A stretch of 6,677 nt of DNA from Chloroflexota bacterium (GCA_004298915.1 SCTE01000306.1:1-6677); one strand, 5' to 3'; shown: positions 1 through 5,972, counted from the first letter of the stretch. The notes: generated from the sequence alone by a model not told the origin. Translations and numbers: made by a program.

Positions 1-1263
1 CGGTGGCCATCGCGGGCGCCTCGTCGGCCGGCGACGGCCACCGACAAGAGCGGCGCGACGGTCGAGGTGGCACCCGATCCGGACGGCCCGCTCCTCGTCC
101 GCGTTTTCAAGACCGCCGCGGATCCGTTCGTCGGGCGCCTCACGTACCTGCGCGTCCTGTCCGGGACGCTCCATTCCCAGGGCCACGTGTGGAACGCCAA
201 CCACGACGAGGACGAGCGCATCGGCCAGTTGCTGCTGCTCCATGGCAAGGAACAGGAGGCCATCGGCGAGCTGAAGGCCGGGGAGATCGGAGCCGTGGCC
301 AAGCTGGCCGCCACCGTGACCGGCGACACGCTGAGCAGCAAGGAGCGTCCCTTCACGCTTCCCGCGCTGACCTTCCCGACGCCGACGCTCATGGTGGCCA
401 TCGAGCCGCAGACGAAGGCCGACCTCGACAAGATGGGCCCCGCCTTGCAGCGGATGCTCGAGGAGGAGACCACGGCCCGCCTCGAGCGGAGCGACGCGGG
501 CGAGCAGATCCTCATCACGATGGGCGAAGCCCACACGGCCGTGATCATCGAGCGCCTCAAGCGCAAGTTCGGGGCCGCGATCGTGACGCACACGCCACGC
601 GTCCCGTACCGGGAGACCATCCGCGGCAAGACCCAGGTCCACGGCCGGTACAAGAAGCAGACCGGCGGGCACGGGATGTTCGGCGATGTCTGGATCGAGC
701 TGGAGCCGAACCCCGGCGCCGGCGTCGAGTTTGCCGAGCGGGTGGTCGGCGGGTCCGTGCCCAAGCAGTTCTTCCCGGGCATCGAGAAGGGCATCCGCGA
801 GACCGCGGCCGAGGGCGTCGTCGCCGGGTATCCGTTGTCCGACTTTAAGGCGACCCTCTACGACGGCTCGTTCCACAACGTCGATTCCAACGAGCTGTCA
901 TTCAAGATCGCGGCCTCGATGGCCCTGAAGGACGGCGTCCACCAGGCCAAGCCGGCGCTCCTGGAGCCGATCATGACCGTCGAGGTCCGCATCCCGGAGG
1001 CCTACATGGGCGAGGTCAACCGCGATCTGAACGGTCGCCGCGGCCGGGTCCTCGGGCTCGATGTGAAGGACGGCCTGCAGGTCATCACGGCCAGCGTTCC
1101 CCAGGCAGAACTCTTCTCCTACGCCACGGAACTGCGTTCGATCACGGGCGGGCGTGGCACGTTCACCGCCACCCTCGACCACTATGACGACGTCCCCAGC
1201 CACCTCGCCGAGAAGGTGATCGAGGACCATCGCAAGCACGCCGAGGCCGCCGGCGGCCACTGA
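1..1263 (+). CDS. fusA: Elongation factor G-like translational GTPase, C-terminal part (5' end outside window)
   Basis: EF-G family factor; family members are ribosome-associated cytosolic GTPases that drive translocation or ribosome recycling. The frame is open from base 1, and the first in-frame GTG (67) falls just before domain II, so it is not a credible start; the gene begins upstream. About 420 codons are visible: domain II (codons ~30-115, with VRVFKTAADPFVGRLTYLRV and a SGTL), domain III (~125-205), domain IV (~206-325, with the KKQTGGHGMFGDVW loop at ~218-231 and DGSFHNVDSNELSFK at ~288-302) and domain V (~325-405, ending RSITGGRGTF and DHYDDVP). The GTPase G motifs are not in the window. 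Canonical EF-G usually reads SGGRGQ(Y/F)G in the domain IV loop and TQGRG near the C-terminus; here these are TGGHGMFG and TGGRG. That suits an EF-G2-like paralogue better than the main fusA, although the subtype is an inference. No other str-operon genes are visible. It converges on hisA, 35 bp away. Confidence 0.9.
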   Translation, partial: RWPSRAPRRPATATDKSGATVEVAPDPDGPLLVRVFKTAADPFVGRLTYLRVLSGTLHSQGHVWNANHDEDERIGQLLLLHGKEQEAIGELKAGEIGAVAKLAATVTGDTLSSKERPFTLPALTFPTPTLMVAIEPQTKADLDKMGPALQRMLEEETTARLERSDAGEQILITMGEAHTAVIIERLKRKFGAAIVTHTPRVPYRETIRGKTQVHGRYKKQTGGHGMFGDVWIELEPNPGAGVEFAERVVGGSVPKQFFPGIEKGIRETAAEGVVAGYPLSDFKATLYDGSFHNVDSNELSFKIAASMALKDGVHQAKPALLEPIMTVEVRIPEAYMGEVNRDLNGRRGRVLGLDVKDGLQVITASVPQAELFSYATELRSITGGRGTFTATLDHYDDVPSHLAEKVIEDHRKHAEAAGGH

Positions 1264-1265
1264 AG

Positions 1266-1287
1266 CACGGGCCTTTGGGAGGCCGTG
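1266..1287. terminator. Candidate hairpin between convergent EF-G-like gene and hisA
   Basis: Bases 1266-1274 pair with 1280-1287 (eight pairs, mostly G-C, with G1271 bulged) around a five-base loop. It starts 3 nt after the EF-G-like stop and lies 11 bp beyond the end of hisA. That is the right place for a shared terminator of two convergent genes. No T-run follows it on either strand, so it does not look like a canonical intrinsic terminator. In GC-rich DNA a hairpin like this can arise by chance. Confidence 0.3.
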
Positions 1288-1298
1288 GCGGTGCGAGG

Positions 1299-2093
1299 TT
1301 AGTCGCTCGGCTGGCCGTCCGCGTCGAGTGCCTGCAGTGCCGTCGCGAGATCGAGCGTGCCGTCGTACAGGGCACGTCCCACGATCGCCCCGGCACAGCC
1401 GAGGTCCCGAACCGCCCGCAGGTCATCGATCGAGCGGATCCCGCCTGACGCGATGATCCGCGCACGCGGATCCCGGAGCGCAAGCCCGAGCAACTCGAGA
1501 TCAGGACCACCGAGCATCCCGTCGCGCTGGATTGCCGTCACCTCGAACCAGCGCACGCCGACATCGAGGAGTGCCTGGAGCGCTCGAGTCACGTCGATTC
1601 CCGCCTCGGCCTCCGCCCAGCCGTGCCCGACGGCCCGGCCATCACGAACGTCGAGGGCGACGACGACGGCCTCGGGGCCTTGAGCCAGGACGAGTTCCGA
1701 GACGAACGGCGGATCGGCCAGCGCTCTGGTACCGACGACCACGCGCGCAGCGCCCGCCGCGAGCACCGCCGCGCACGCTTCCGCGGTTCGAAGCCCGCCG
1801 GCCATCTCGATCGCCGCCGATGACCCGGCGGCAGCGTCCAGAATCGACTCGAGCGCGCCGCGATGGACCGGGTGACCCGTCCGCGCACCATCGAGATCGA
1901 CCACGTGCAGCCAGGACGCCCCTGCGTCGATGAACGCCCGGGCGGTCGCGCCCGGATCGGCGGAGAAGGTCGTTTGCGCGTCGAAGTCCCCTCGCTCGAG
2001 GCGCACGACTCGCCCACCGAGCAGATCGATGGCCGGGAGGACATGGAACTGACCCGCTGATCGGTCTGACGCCGACGCTTCCAATCCGGCCAC
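1299..2093 (-). CDS. hisA: HisA, ProFAR isomerase (phosphoribosylformimino-AICAR-phosphate isomerase)
   Basis: Cytosolic (beta/alpha)8-barrel enzyme that converts ProFAR to PRFAR by an Amadori rearrangement, the fourth step of histidine synthesis. Numbered from the GTG at 2093 (264 aa), the family landmarks are PAIDLLGGRVVRL (20-32, catalytic Asp23), VVDLDGA (64-70), the phosphate-binding GGLR (99-102), ALDVRDG (146-152, second catalytic Asp149), EVTAIQRDGMLGGPDLELL (184-202, with Thr186), SGGIR (216-220) and VGRALYDG (238-245). Start choice: GTG 2093 has a strong GGAGGG four bases upstream, which leaves ~18 residues before the first strand. An in-frame ATG at 2132 would add 13 residues but has no Shine-Dalgarno; a TTG at 2084 is also possible. 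The gene is divergent from the yerC-his operon rather than lying between hisH and hisF, so it probably shares control with that operon. The RDG-x-LGGP stretch resembles actinobacterial PriA (dual HisA/TrpF); the sequence alone does not decide between them. Confidence 0.95.
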   Translation of the reverse strand: MAGLEASASDRSAGQFHVLPAIDLLGGRVVRLERGDFDAQTTFSADPGATARAFIDAGASWLHVVDLDGARTGHPVHRGALESILDAAAGSSAAIEMAGGLRTAEACAAVLAAGAARVVVGTRALADPPFVSELVLAQGPEAVVVALDVRDGRAVGHGWAEAEAGIDVTRALQALLDVGVRWFEVTAIQRDGMLGGPDLELLGLALRDPRARIIASGGIRSIDDLRAVRDLGCAGAIVGRALYDGTLDLATALQALDADGQPSD

Positions 2094-2097
2094 TTCT

Positions 2098-2103
2098 CCC
2101 TCC
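2098..2103 (-). promoter_or_regulatory. Ribosome binding site favouring the GTG 2093 start of hisA
   Basis: On the minus strand this reads GGAGGG, a near-perfect anti-16S match, followed by AGAA and then GTG at 2093. The upstream ATG at 2132 has no comparable purine-rich site, so this site decides the preferred hisA start. Confidence 0.6.
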
Positions 2104-2134
2104 GAGCCGCTTGATCCGCGGTGAACAATCATGC

Positions 2135-2145
2135 TATTGTATTAT
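2135..2145 (+). promoter_or_regulatory. Candidate -10 region of the yerC-his operon promoter
   Basis: Two overlapping -10 candidates are visible. TATTAT (2140-2145) matches TATAAT at 5 of 6 bases but has no good -35. TATTGT (2135-2140) is preceded by TGC as an extended -10 and has a TTGATC -35-like hexamer at 2111-2116, 18 bp upstream. Either would start transcription at about 2147-2152, giving a leader of 75-80 nt before the ATG at 2229. Both overlap or touch the operator-like dyad. Confidence 0.4.
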
Positions 2146-2147
2146 CA
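2139..2147 (-). promoter_or_regulatory. Candidate extended -10 of the hisA promoter
   Basis: On the minus strand this reads TGATAATAC, an extended -10 (TGn followed by TAATAC, 4 of 6 matches to TATAAT). No good -35 is visible. Transcription would start at about 2132, giving either a leaderless ATG at 2132 or a ~39-nt leader to the GTG at 2093. The element lies inside the dyad, so a protein bound there should block it. Confidence 0.4.
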
Positions 2148-2156
2148 CGCTAATAC
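2139..2156. promoter_or_regulatory. Candidate TrpR-family (YerC/HisR-type) operator in the divergent his promoter region
   Basis: The 18-bp sequence GTATTATCACGCTAATAC has perfect 6-bp inverted arms (GTATTA/TAATAC) and one further symmetric C-G pair inside. Its length, GTA...TAC ends and the 8-bp offset of its half-site cores recall the E. coli trp operator (about GTACTAGTTAACTAGTAC). It lies in an AT-rich island between hisA and a gene for a TrpR-like protein and overlaps -10-like elements for both directions. The dyad is seen directly. That the neighbouring YerC-like protein binds it, perhaps with histidine as corepressor, is an inference. Confidence 0.6.
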
Positions 2157-2217
2157 GCTACCATGGAACCTTGGCAGCGGCGTTGCAGCCGACGTGCCCC
2201 CAGACCCGCCAACCCGC

Positions 2218-2223
2218 GAGGTG
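2218..2223 (+). promoter_or_regulatory. Ribosome binding site setting the yerC start at 2229
   Basis: GAGGTG lies five bases before the ATG at 2229. The earlier in-frame ATG at 2163 has no such site, and its 22 extra residues (arginine- and proline-rich) do not look like the family. Confidence 0.6.
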
Positions 2224-2228
2224 CCGCG

Positions 2229-2525
2229 ATGACCGCAGACGACTCCTGGAAGACCGAGGACGCTCGTGCCCTTTTCGACGCCATCCTGCGCCTCGAGACG
2301 CCCGACGAGACGGAGAGCTTCTTCCGCGACCTGTGCACGCTCGGCGAGATCCGTGACCTGGGCATGCGCTGGGCCGTCGCTCGTCTCCTGGACCAGGGCC
2401 TCCACTACGCGGACATCTCGTCCCGGACCGGTGCGAGCACCGCAACCATCACCAGGATCGCGTCGTGGCTGCGCCACGGCGAGGGCGGCTACCGCCTGAT
2501 GCTCGATCGGATGGCCCAGGGTTGA
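2229..2525 (+). CDS. yerC: TrpR-like YerC/YecD-family DNA-binding regulator, proposed histidine operon repressor
   Basis: Small (98 aa) all-helical DNA-binding protein of the TrpR superfamily, YerC/YecD branch. The stretch TPDETESFFRDLCTLGEIRD (24-43) matches the family's dimerisation helices. The helix-turn-helix covers ~58-82 (LHYADISSRTGASTATITRI), with the ATITR that TrpR also carries in its recognition helix, and is followed by the family hallmark WLRHGEGGY (80-88). The ATG at 2229 with GAGGTG upstream gives the usual family length. It is the first gene of the operon and its stop overlaps the hisG TTG (TTGA). A 2139-2156 dyad resembling the trp operator lies ~70 bp upstream. TrpR binds tryptophan as corepressor. 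From memory, comparative genomics has proposed YerC relatives ('HisR') as regulators of his genes in Firmicutes. Histidine-dependent autorepression here is inferred from position and the dyad. Family assignment is firm; ligand and targets are not. Confidence 0.92.
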   Translation: MTADDSWKTEDARALFDAILRLETPDETESFFRDLCTLGEIRDLGMRWAVARLLDQGLHYADISSRTGASTATITRIASWLRHGEGGYRLMLDRMAQG

Positions 2526-3385
2526 TCCGCGAGCGCATCCGCCTGGCCGTCCCGAACAAGGGTCGGCTCGTCGAACCGAGCCTTGCGCTGCTGCACGGGG
2601 CCGGACTGCTGTTTGATGAGCACGACCGGAGTCTGGTGGCGCGCGTCCAGAACTTCGCGCTCGACATCCTGTTCGTGCGGGCCGCCGACGTCCCGGAGTT
2701 CGTGAACGACGGCGTCGCCGACCTCGGCATCACCGGCGCGGACCTGCTCGCCGAAACGGGCTCGGCCCTGCCGGTCGCCCGCAGCCTGGGCTATGGGCGG
2801 TGCCGGCTGGCCGTTGCGGTGCCGTCGGGCAGCGAGATCCAGCGGACCGAGGACCTCGCCGGCCACCGCGTGGCCACGGCGCACCCGCGCGTCGCGCGCG
2901 AGTACTTCGAGCGTCGCGGGATCCCGATCGACGTCATCCCCCTGTCCGGGGCGGTGGAGGTTGCTCCGCGCCTGGGCTTGGCCGAGGCCATCGTGGACCT
3001 CGTGTCCACGGGTTCGACGCTCGCGATGAACGGCCTTCGAGCCATCGAGGACGTCCTGGAATCCGAGGCCGTCCTGGTGACCAGCCCGACGATCGACGGG
3101 AGTCGCGATGAGGAGGTCCGAGCCCTCGACACCATGATCGGCGCCGTCATCGCGGCTCGCGATCGCAAGTACGTGATGATGAACGCACCCGCCGAGCGGC
3201 TCGCCCAGCTCGAGGGGCTCCTCCCGGGCCTCGAGTCCCCGTCCGTCATTCCCCTCGCCCACTCGGGAATGATCGCGATCCACTCGGTCGTCGGCGCGGA
3301 CGACGTGTGGGCGCTGCTGCCGCGCCTCAAGGCTGCCGGCGCGTCCGGGATCCTCGTCCTGCCGATCGAGAAGATCGTCCCGTGA
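2522..3385 (+). CDS. hisG: HisG, ATP phosphoribosyltransferase, long form
   Basis: Catalyses the first committed step, condensing ATP with PRPP to N1-(5-phosphoribosyl)-ATP. Started at TTG 2522 it has 287 residues: IRLAVPNKGRL (6-16), DVPEFVNDGVADLGITGADLL (56-76), a central two-domain periplasmic-binding-protein-like fold, and the PRPP-binding DLVSTGSTLAMNGL (159-172). A C-terminal ACT-like regulatory domain spans ~212-287 (VMMNAPAERL ... GILVLPIEKIVP). That domain defines the long, HisZ-independent, histidine-inhibited form, so a HisZ partner is not expected. The TTG start overlaps the yerC stop as TTGA. The only earlier in-frame start seen, GTG 2465, would add 19 arginine- and proline-rich residues running through the end of yerC, so it is less likely. 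The Shine-Dalgarno is poor (CCCAGGG abuts the start), so translation probably depends on coupling to yerC. Feedback inhibition by histidine is known for the family, not visible here. Confidence 0.96.
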   Translation: MIRERIRLAVPNKGRLVEPSLALLHGAGLLFDEHDRSLVARVQNFALDILFVRAADVPEFVNDGVADLGITGADLLAETGSALPVARSLGYGRCRLAVAVPSGSEIQRTEDLAGHRVATAHPRVAREYFERRGIPIDVIPLSGAVEVAPRLGLAEAIVDLVSTGSTLAMNGLRAIEDVLESEAVLVTSPTIDGSRDEEVRALDTMIGAVIAARDRKYVMMNAPAERLAQLEGLLPGLESPSVIPLAHSGMIAIHSVVGADDVWALLPRLKAAGASGILVLPIEKIVP

Positions 3386-4821
3386 CCGGTTCGCTTGGCA
3401 CCCTCGCCCACGGCACGGGGGGTTCGGAGCCGATCCGGCCGACTGAGCCAGATGCGACGGCCGCGCCCGACGGCACGACGCTCACCCGCCTCGACCTTCG
3501 AGCGATGGGCGCGTTCGCGGTCAACGACCCACGGGTCCGCGCCCTCGCGAGTCGTGGCGCGGTCCCCGACCGGGCCGTCCGAGACGGGGCTCGCGACATC
3601 CTGGCGGCCGTCCAGGAGCGCGGCTCGTCCGCCGTCATCGAGCTGGGCCGGCGCCATGGCGGGGGCATGGCAGATGGTGGCCTCGTGATCCGGCGCGACG
3701 AACTCGCCCGGGCAGCCGCCGAGCTCGACCCGGTGATCCGAGCGGCAGTCGATGCCGCCATCGCCAACGTCCGACGCTTCGCCGCGACGCAGCGACCGTC
3801 CGACACCGTCACGTCGATCGTCCCCGGCGTTGACATCGAACGCCGCTGGGTCCCCGTCCAGCGCGTCGGCGCGTATGTCCCCGGCGGGGGTGCGGCCTAC
3901 CCGTCGAGCCTGATCATGACGGTCGTGCCGGCCCAGGTGGCGGGTGTCGAGTCGATCGTCGTGGCGACCCCGGCGGCCTCCGATGGCATCGTCGATGCCG
4001 TGCTCCTCGGCACGGCCGGCGTGCTCGGCGTGGACGCCCTCATCGTGGCCGGCGGCGCCCAGGCCATCGGTGCCCTCGCGTTCGGCCTCGCTGACCTCGA
4101 CATCGATCCGGTCGACCTCATCGTCGGACCGGGCAATGCGTGGGTCACGGCCGCGAAGCTCGAGCTCGCAGGCCGGACCGCCATCGACCTGCCGGCCGGT
4201 CCGTCCGAGGGCATGGTCATCGCGACACCGCCCGCGGATCCCGACCGCGTGGCCGCCGACCTCCTCACCCAGGCCGAGCACGGGCCTGATTCGCCCGCGC
4301 TGCTCGTCACCACCGATGTGGAGTTCGCCGATGCCGTCGAGCGCTCCGTCCGGACACGGGTCGGAACGGCGCCACGCGCCGGCGTCCTGCGCGAGGCCCT
4401 GGCCCGTCACGGTCGGATCGTCCTCGTCGCCGATGTCGAGGCGGCGGTCGCGATCGCCAATGCCTACGCCCCGGAGCATCTGTCCATCGATGTCCCGGAC
4501 CTCGAGGCGGCGGTCCGTGCCATTCGCAACGCGGGATCGGTGTTCGTAGGCCCGTGGGCCCCGGAATCCGCGGGCGACTACGCGACCGGCGCGAATCACG
4601 TCCTCCCGACCGGCGGTCTGGCGCGTGGTTGCGGGCCGCTCGCGGTCGAGACCTACGGCAAGTTCATGCAGGTCCAGCGGATCAGCCGCGACGGTCTCGC
4701 GGCGCTGCGACCGACGATCGGCACCCTCGCGACGGCCGAAGGCCTGTTCGCACATCGCGAGGCGGTCGAGATGCGCTTCTCGGCTGACACGACCAAGTTG
4801 ACGGAGGCGAATCGCCGATGA
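3382..4821 (+). CDS. hisD: HisD, histidinol dehydrogenase
   Basis: Zinc- and NAD-dependent dehydrogenase that oxidises L-histidinol in two steps to L-histidine, the end of the pathway. From GTG 3382 it has 479 aa. Landmarks are VGAYVPGGGAAYPSSLIMT (162-180), GGAQAIGALAFG (224-235), DLIVGPGNAWVTAAK (245-259), IDLPAGPSEGMVIA (268-281), QAEH (297-300), YAPEHLSIDVPD (362-373), ESAGDYATGANHVLPTGG (395-412) and EGLFAHREAV (453-462). By alignment to E. coli HisD, the zinc ligands correspond to Gln297, His300, Asp399 and His458, and the catalytic pair to Glu365-His366, at a nearly constant offset of 38-39. All are present, so the enzyme looks intact. Most of the extra length is an N-terminal tail of ~35 residues rich in G, T, A, P and S. 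The GTG start overlaps the hisG stop as GTGA. The tail might be smaller if a later start is used, but none has an obvious ribosome site. Confidence 0.97.
   Translation: MTGSLGTLAHGTGGSEPIRPTEPDATAAPDGTTLTRLDLRAMGAFAVNDPRVRALASRGAVPDRAVRDGARDILAAVQERGSSAVIELGRRHGGGMADGGLVIRRDELARAAAELDPVIRAAVDAAIANVRRFAATQRPSDTVTSIVPGVDIERRWVPVQRVGAYVPGGGAAYPSSLIMTVVPAQVAGVESIVVATPAASDGIVDAVLLGTAGVLGVDALIVAGGAQAIGALAFGLADLDIDPVDLIVGPGNAWVTAAKLELAGRTAIDLPAGPSEGMVIATPPADPDRVAADLLTQAEHGPDSPALLVTTDVEFADAVERSVRTRVGTAPRAGVLREALARHGRIVLVADVEAAVAIANAYAPEHLSIDVPDLEAAVRAIRNAGSVFVGPWAPESAGDYATGANHVLPTGGLARGCGPLAVETYGKFMQVQRISRDGLAALRPTIGTLATAEGLFAHREAVEMRFSADTTKLTEANRR
4803..4807 (+). promoter_or_regulatory. hisC ribosome binding site inside the end of hisD
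   Basis: GGAGG lies ten bases before the ATG at 4818, within the last codons of hisD. The spacing is slightly long, but the core is perfect. It supports the overlapping ATGA start. Confidence 0.55.
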
Positions 4822-5972
4822 GCCCGACGCCCGTGTCGTTCAGTTCGCCGGTCGCACCCGCGGGCTACACCTGGGAGGCGACCGACGAGGAAGTGTCCGC
4901 GCGGTATGGCGTGCCGCTCGACCAGGTCGCGCGGTTCGACCTGAACACCTCCCCTGCCCCGCCCGACCTCGCGGTCCGGCTGCTCGCGGCCAATGCCTTC
5001 GATCGGCCGATCTCGGAGTACCCGCCGTCCGACTATCGGCGGTTGTCCGAGGCGGCCGCCGCCCGCTACGGCGTTGCACGGGACCAGGTTCTCGTAGGCG
5101 CCGGTGCGGACGAGATCCTCGATCTCATCGCCAAGGCCTTCCTGCCGTCCGGTGGCGCCGCCGTGATCCCGACCCCGTCCTACGCGATGTATCGGGTCGA
5201 CACCGAGCAGCGTGGCGCCGAGGTCAGGGCGGTCCCGCGCCTGGGGCCAGCGGACGGATTCGCGATGGACGGGCCCGCGGTCCGGGCAGCCGCACGCGGT
5301 GCGAACGTCGTCTGGCTGTGCAGCCCGAACAATCCGACCGGGCTCGCCGAGCCGGCGGGGGCCATCGAATCCCTCCTCGACGGCCTGCTGGAAGATGCCG
5401 CCGGAGGCACCGAAGGCCCGATCGAGCCGCCGATCGTGGTCCTTGACGAGGCCTACGCCGAGTTCGCCGGATCGTCGAAGGTCGGGCTCATGGCCACCTA
5501 TCCCCGCCTGATCGTGATCCGGACCGCGAGCAAGGCCTATGCGCTCGCCGGGCTTCGCGTCGGATTCGCCCTTGCCGGTCCGGACGTGATCGCGCGGCTC
5601 GCCCCGTACCGGCCTCCGGGCTCGGTGGCCATCCCCTCGGTCCACATCGTCACCGAGGCCCTCCTCGACGACGGCATCCTGGCCGAAAACCTCGAGCGAG
5701 TCGCGCGAGAACGCGATCGCCTCAGCCAGGGCCTCACCGGGCTCGGCTGGATCGTGCGGCCGTCGGTCACGAACTTCGTCCTGGTGGACTTCGGGACGGA
5801 CGCCCGTGCGGCGGCCGTCGCCGAGGCGCTCCTGGCCCACGGCCTCGTCCCGCGAACCTTCGGGGCGGGCCACCCGCTCGCCCATTGCCTGCGGATCACG
5901 ATCCGGAGCGCCGCCGAGAACGACCGGCTGCTTGCCGCGGCGGCAACCCTCGACCTGGAGGAGATCGCATGA
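4818..5972 (+). CDS. hisC: HisC, histidinol-phosphate aminotransferase
   Basis: PLP-dependent fold-type I aminotransferase that converts imidazole-acetol phosphate plus glutamate to histidinol phosphate plus 2-oxoglutarate. At 384 aa it is slightly longer than typical HisC (~350-370). Seen: EYPPSDYRRLSEAAAARYGV (67-86), VGAGADEILDLI (93-104), PTPSYAMYRV (118-127), CSPNNPTGL (168-176), VVLDEAYAEF (207-216), the PLP-lysine site RTASKAYALAGLRVGF (235-250, Lys239, Arg247), TNFVLVDF (318-325) and LRITIRSAAEND (358-369, with Arg358 the likely substrate carboxylate ligand). The N-terminal motif usually read NENPxGP is NTSPAPP here (43-49). An insert of roughly ten residues (~191-204, EDAAGGTEGP) precedes the LDEAY strand. 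The ATG overlaps the hisD stop (ATGA). A broader class I/II aminotransferase role is possible for the family, but the his operon context makes HisC the best call. Confidence 0.95.
   Translation: MSPTPVSFSSPVAPAGYTWEATDEEVSARYGVPLDQVARFDLNTSPAPPDLAVRLLAANAFDRPISEYPPSDYRRLSEAAAARYGVARDQVLVGAGADEILDLIAKAFLPSGGAAVIPTPSYAMYRVDTEQRGAEVRAVPRLGPADGFAMDGPAVRAAARGANVVWLCSPNNPTGLAEPAGAIESLLDGLLEDAAGGTEGPIEPPIVVLDEAYAEFAGSSKVGLMATYPRLIVIRTASKAYALAGLRVGFALAGPDVIARLAPYRPPGSVAIPSVHIVTEALLDDGILAENLERVARERDRLSQGLTGLGWIVRPSVTNFVLVDFGTDARAAAVAEALLAHGLVPRTFGAGHPLAHCLRITIRSAAENDRLLAAAATLDLEEIA
5957..5963 (+). promoter_or_regulatory. hisB ribosome binding site inside the end of hisC
   Basis: GGAGGAG lies five bases before the ATG at 5969, inside the last codons of hisC. 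It selects this start over any upstream in-frame codon. Confidence 0.65.

Noticed and set aside
3..848. Plus-strand open frame of 281 codons overlapping the EF-G-like gene
   Set aside because: Arginine-rich product without motifs in a different frame from the clear EF-G homology.
2163..2228. Leader peptide or attenuator before yerC, or an upstream start for yerC at 2163
   Set aside because: The 22 codons from 2163 to 2228 contain no histidine codons, so a his attenuator peptide is not supported. The ATG lacks a Shine-Dalgarno, whereas 2229 has one and gives the family's usual length.
2465..2521. GTG 2465 as the hisG start
   Set aside because: It would overlap yerC by 61 bases and add an arginine- and proline-rich segment not seen in HisG. 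TTG 2522 fits both the family N-terminus and the 4-nt overlap pattern.
2111..2531. Ten-base direct repeat TTGATCCGCG at 2111-2120 and 2522-2531
   Set aside because: Only ten bases, one copy within a coding start, and no symmetry. Most likely chance in a GC-rich sequence rich in GATC/CGCG words.
2791..4755. Long open frame on the minus strand opposite hisG and hisD (654 codons)
   Set aside because: It mirrors the codon structure of two clearly conserved genes. Its product is arginine-, aspartate- and glycine-rich with no recognisable domain, as expected for antisense frames in GC-rich DNA.
4653..5885. Minus-strand open frame of 410 codons opposite hisD and hisC
   Set aside because: Low-complexity charged composition, no motif and full overlap with conserved hisD and hisC. 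A GC-driven shadow.
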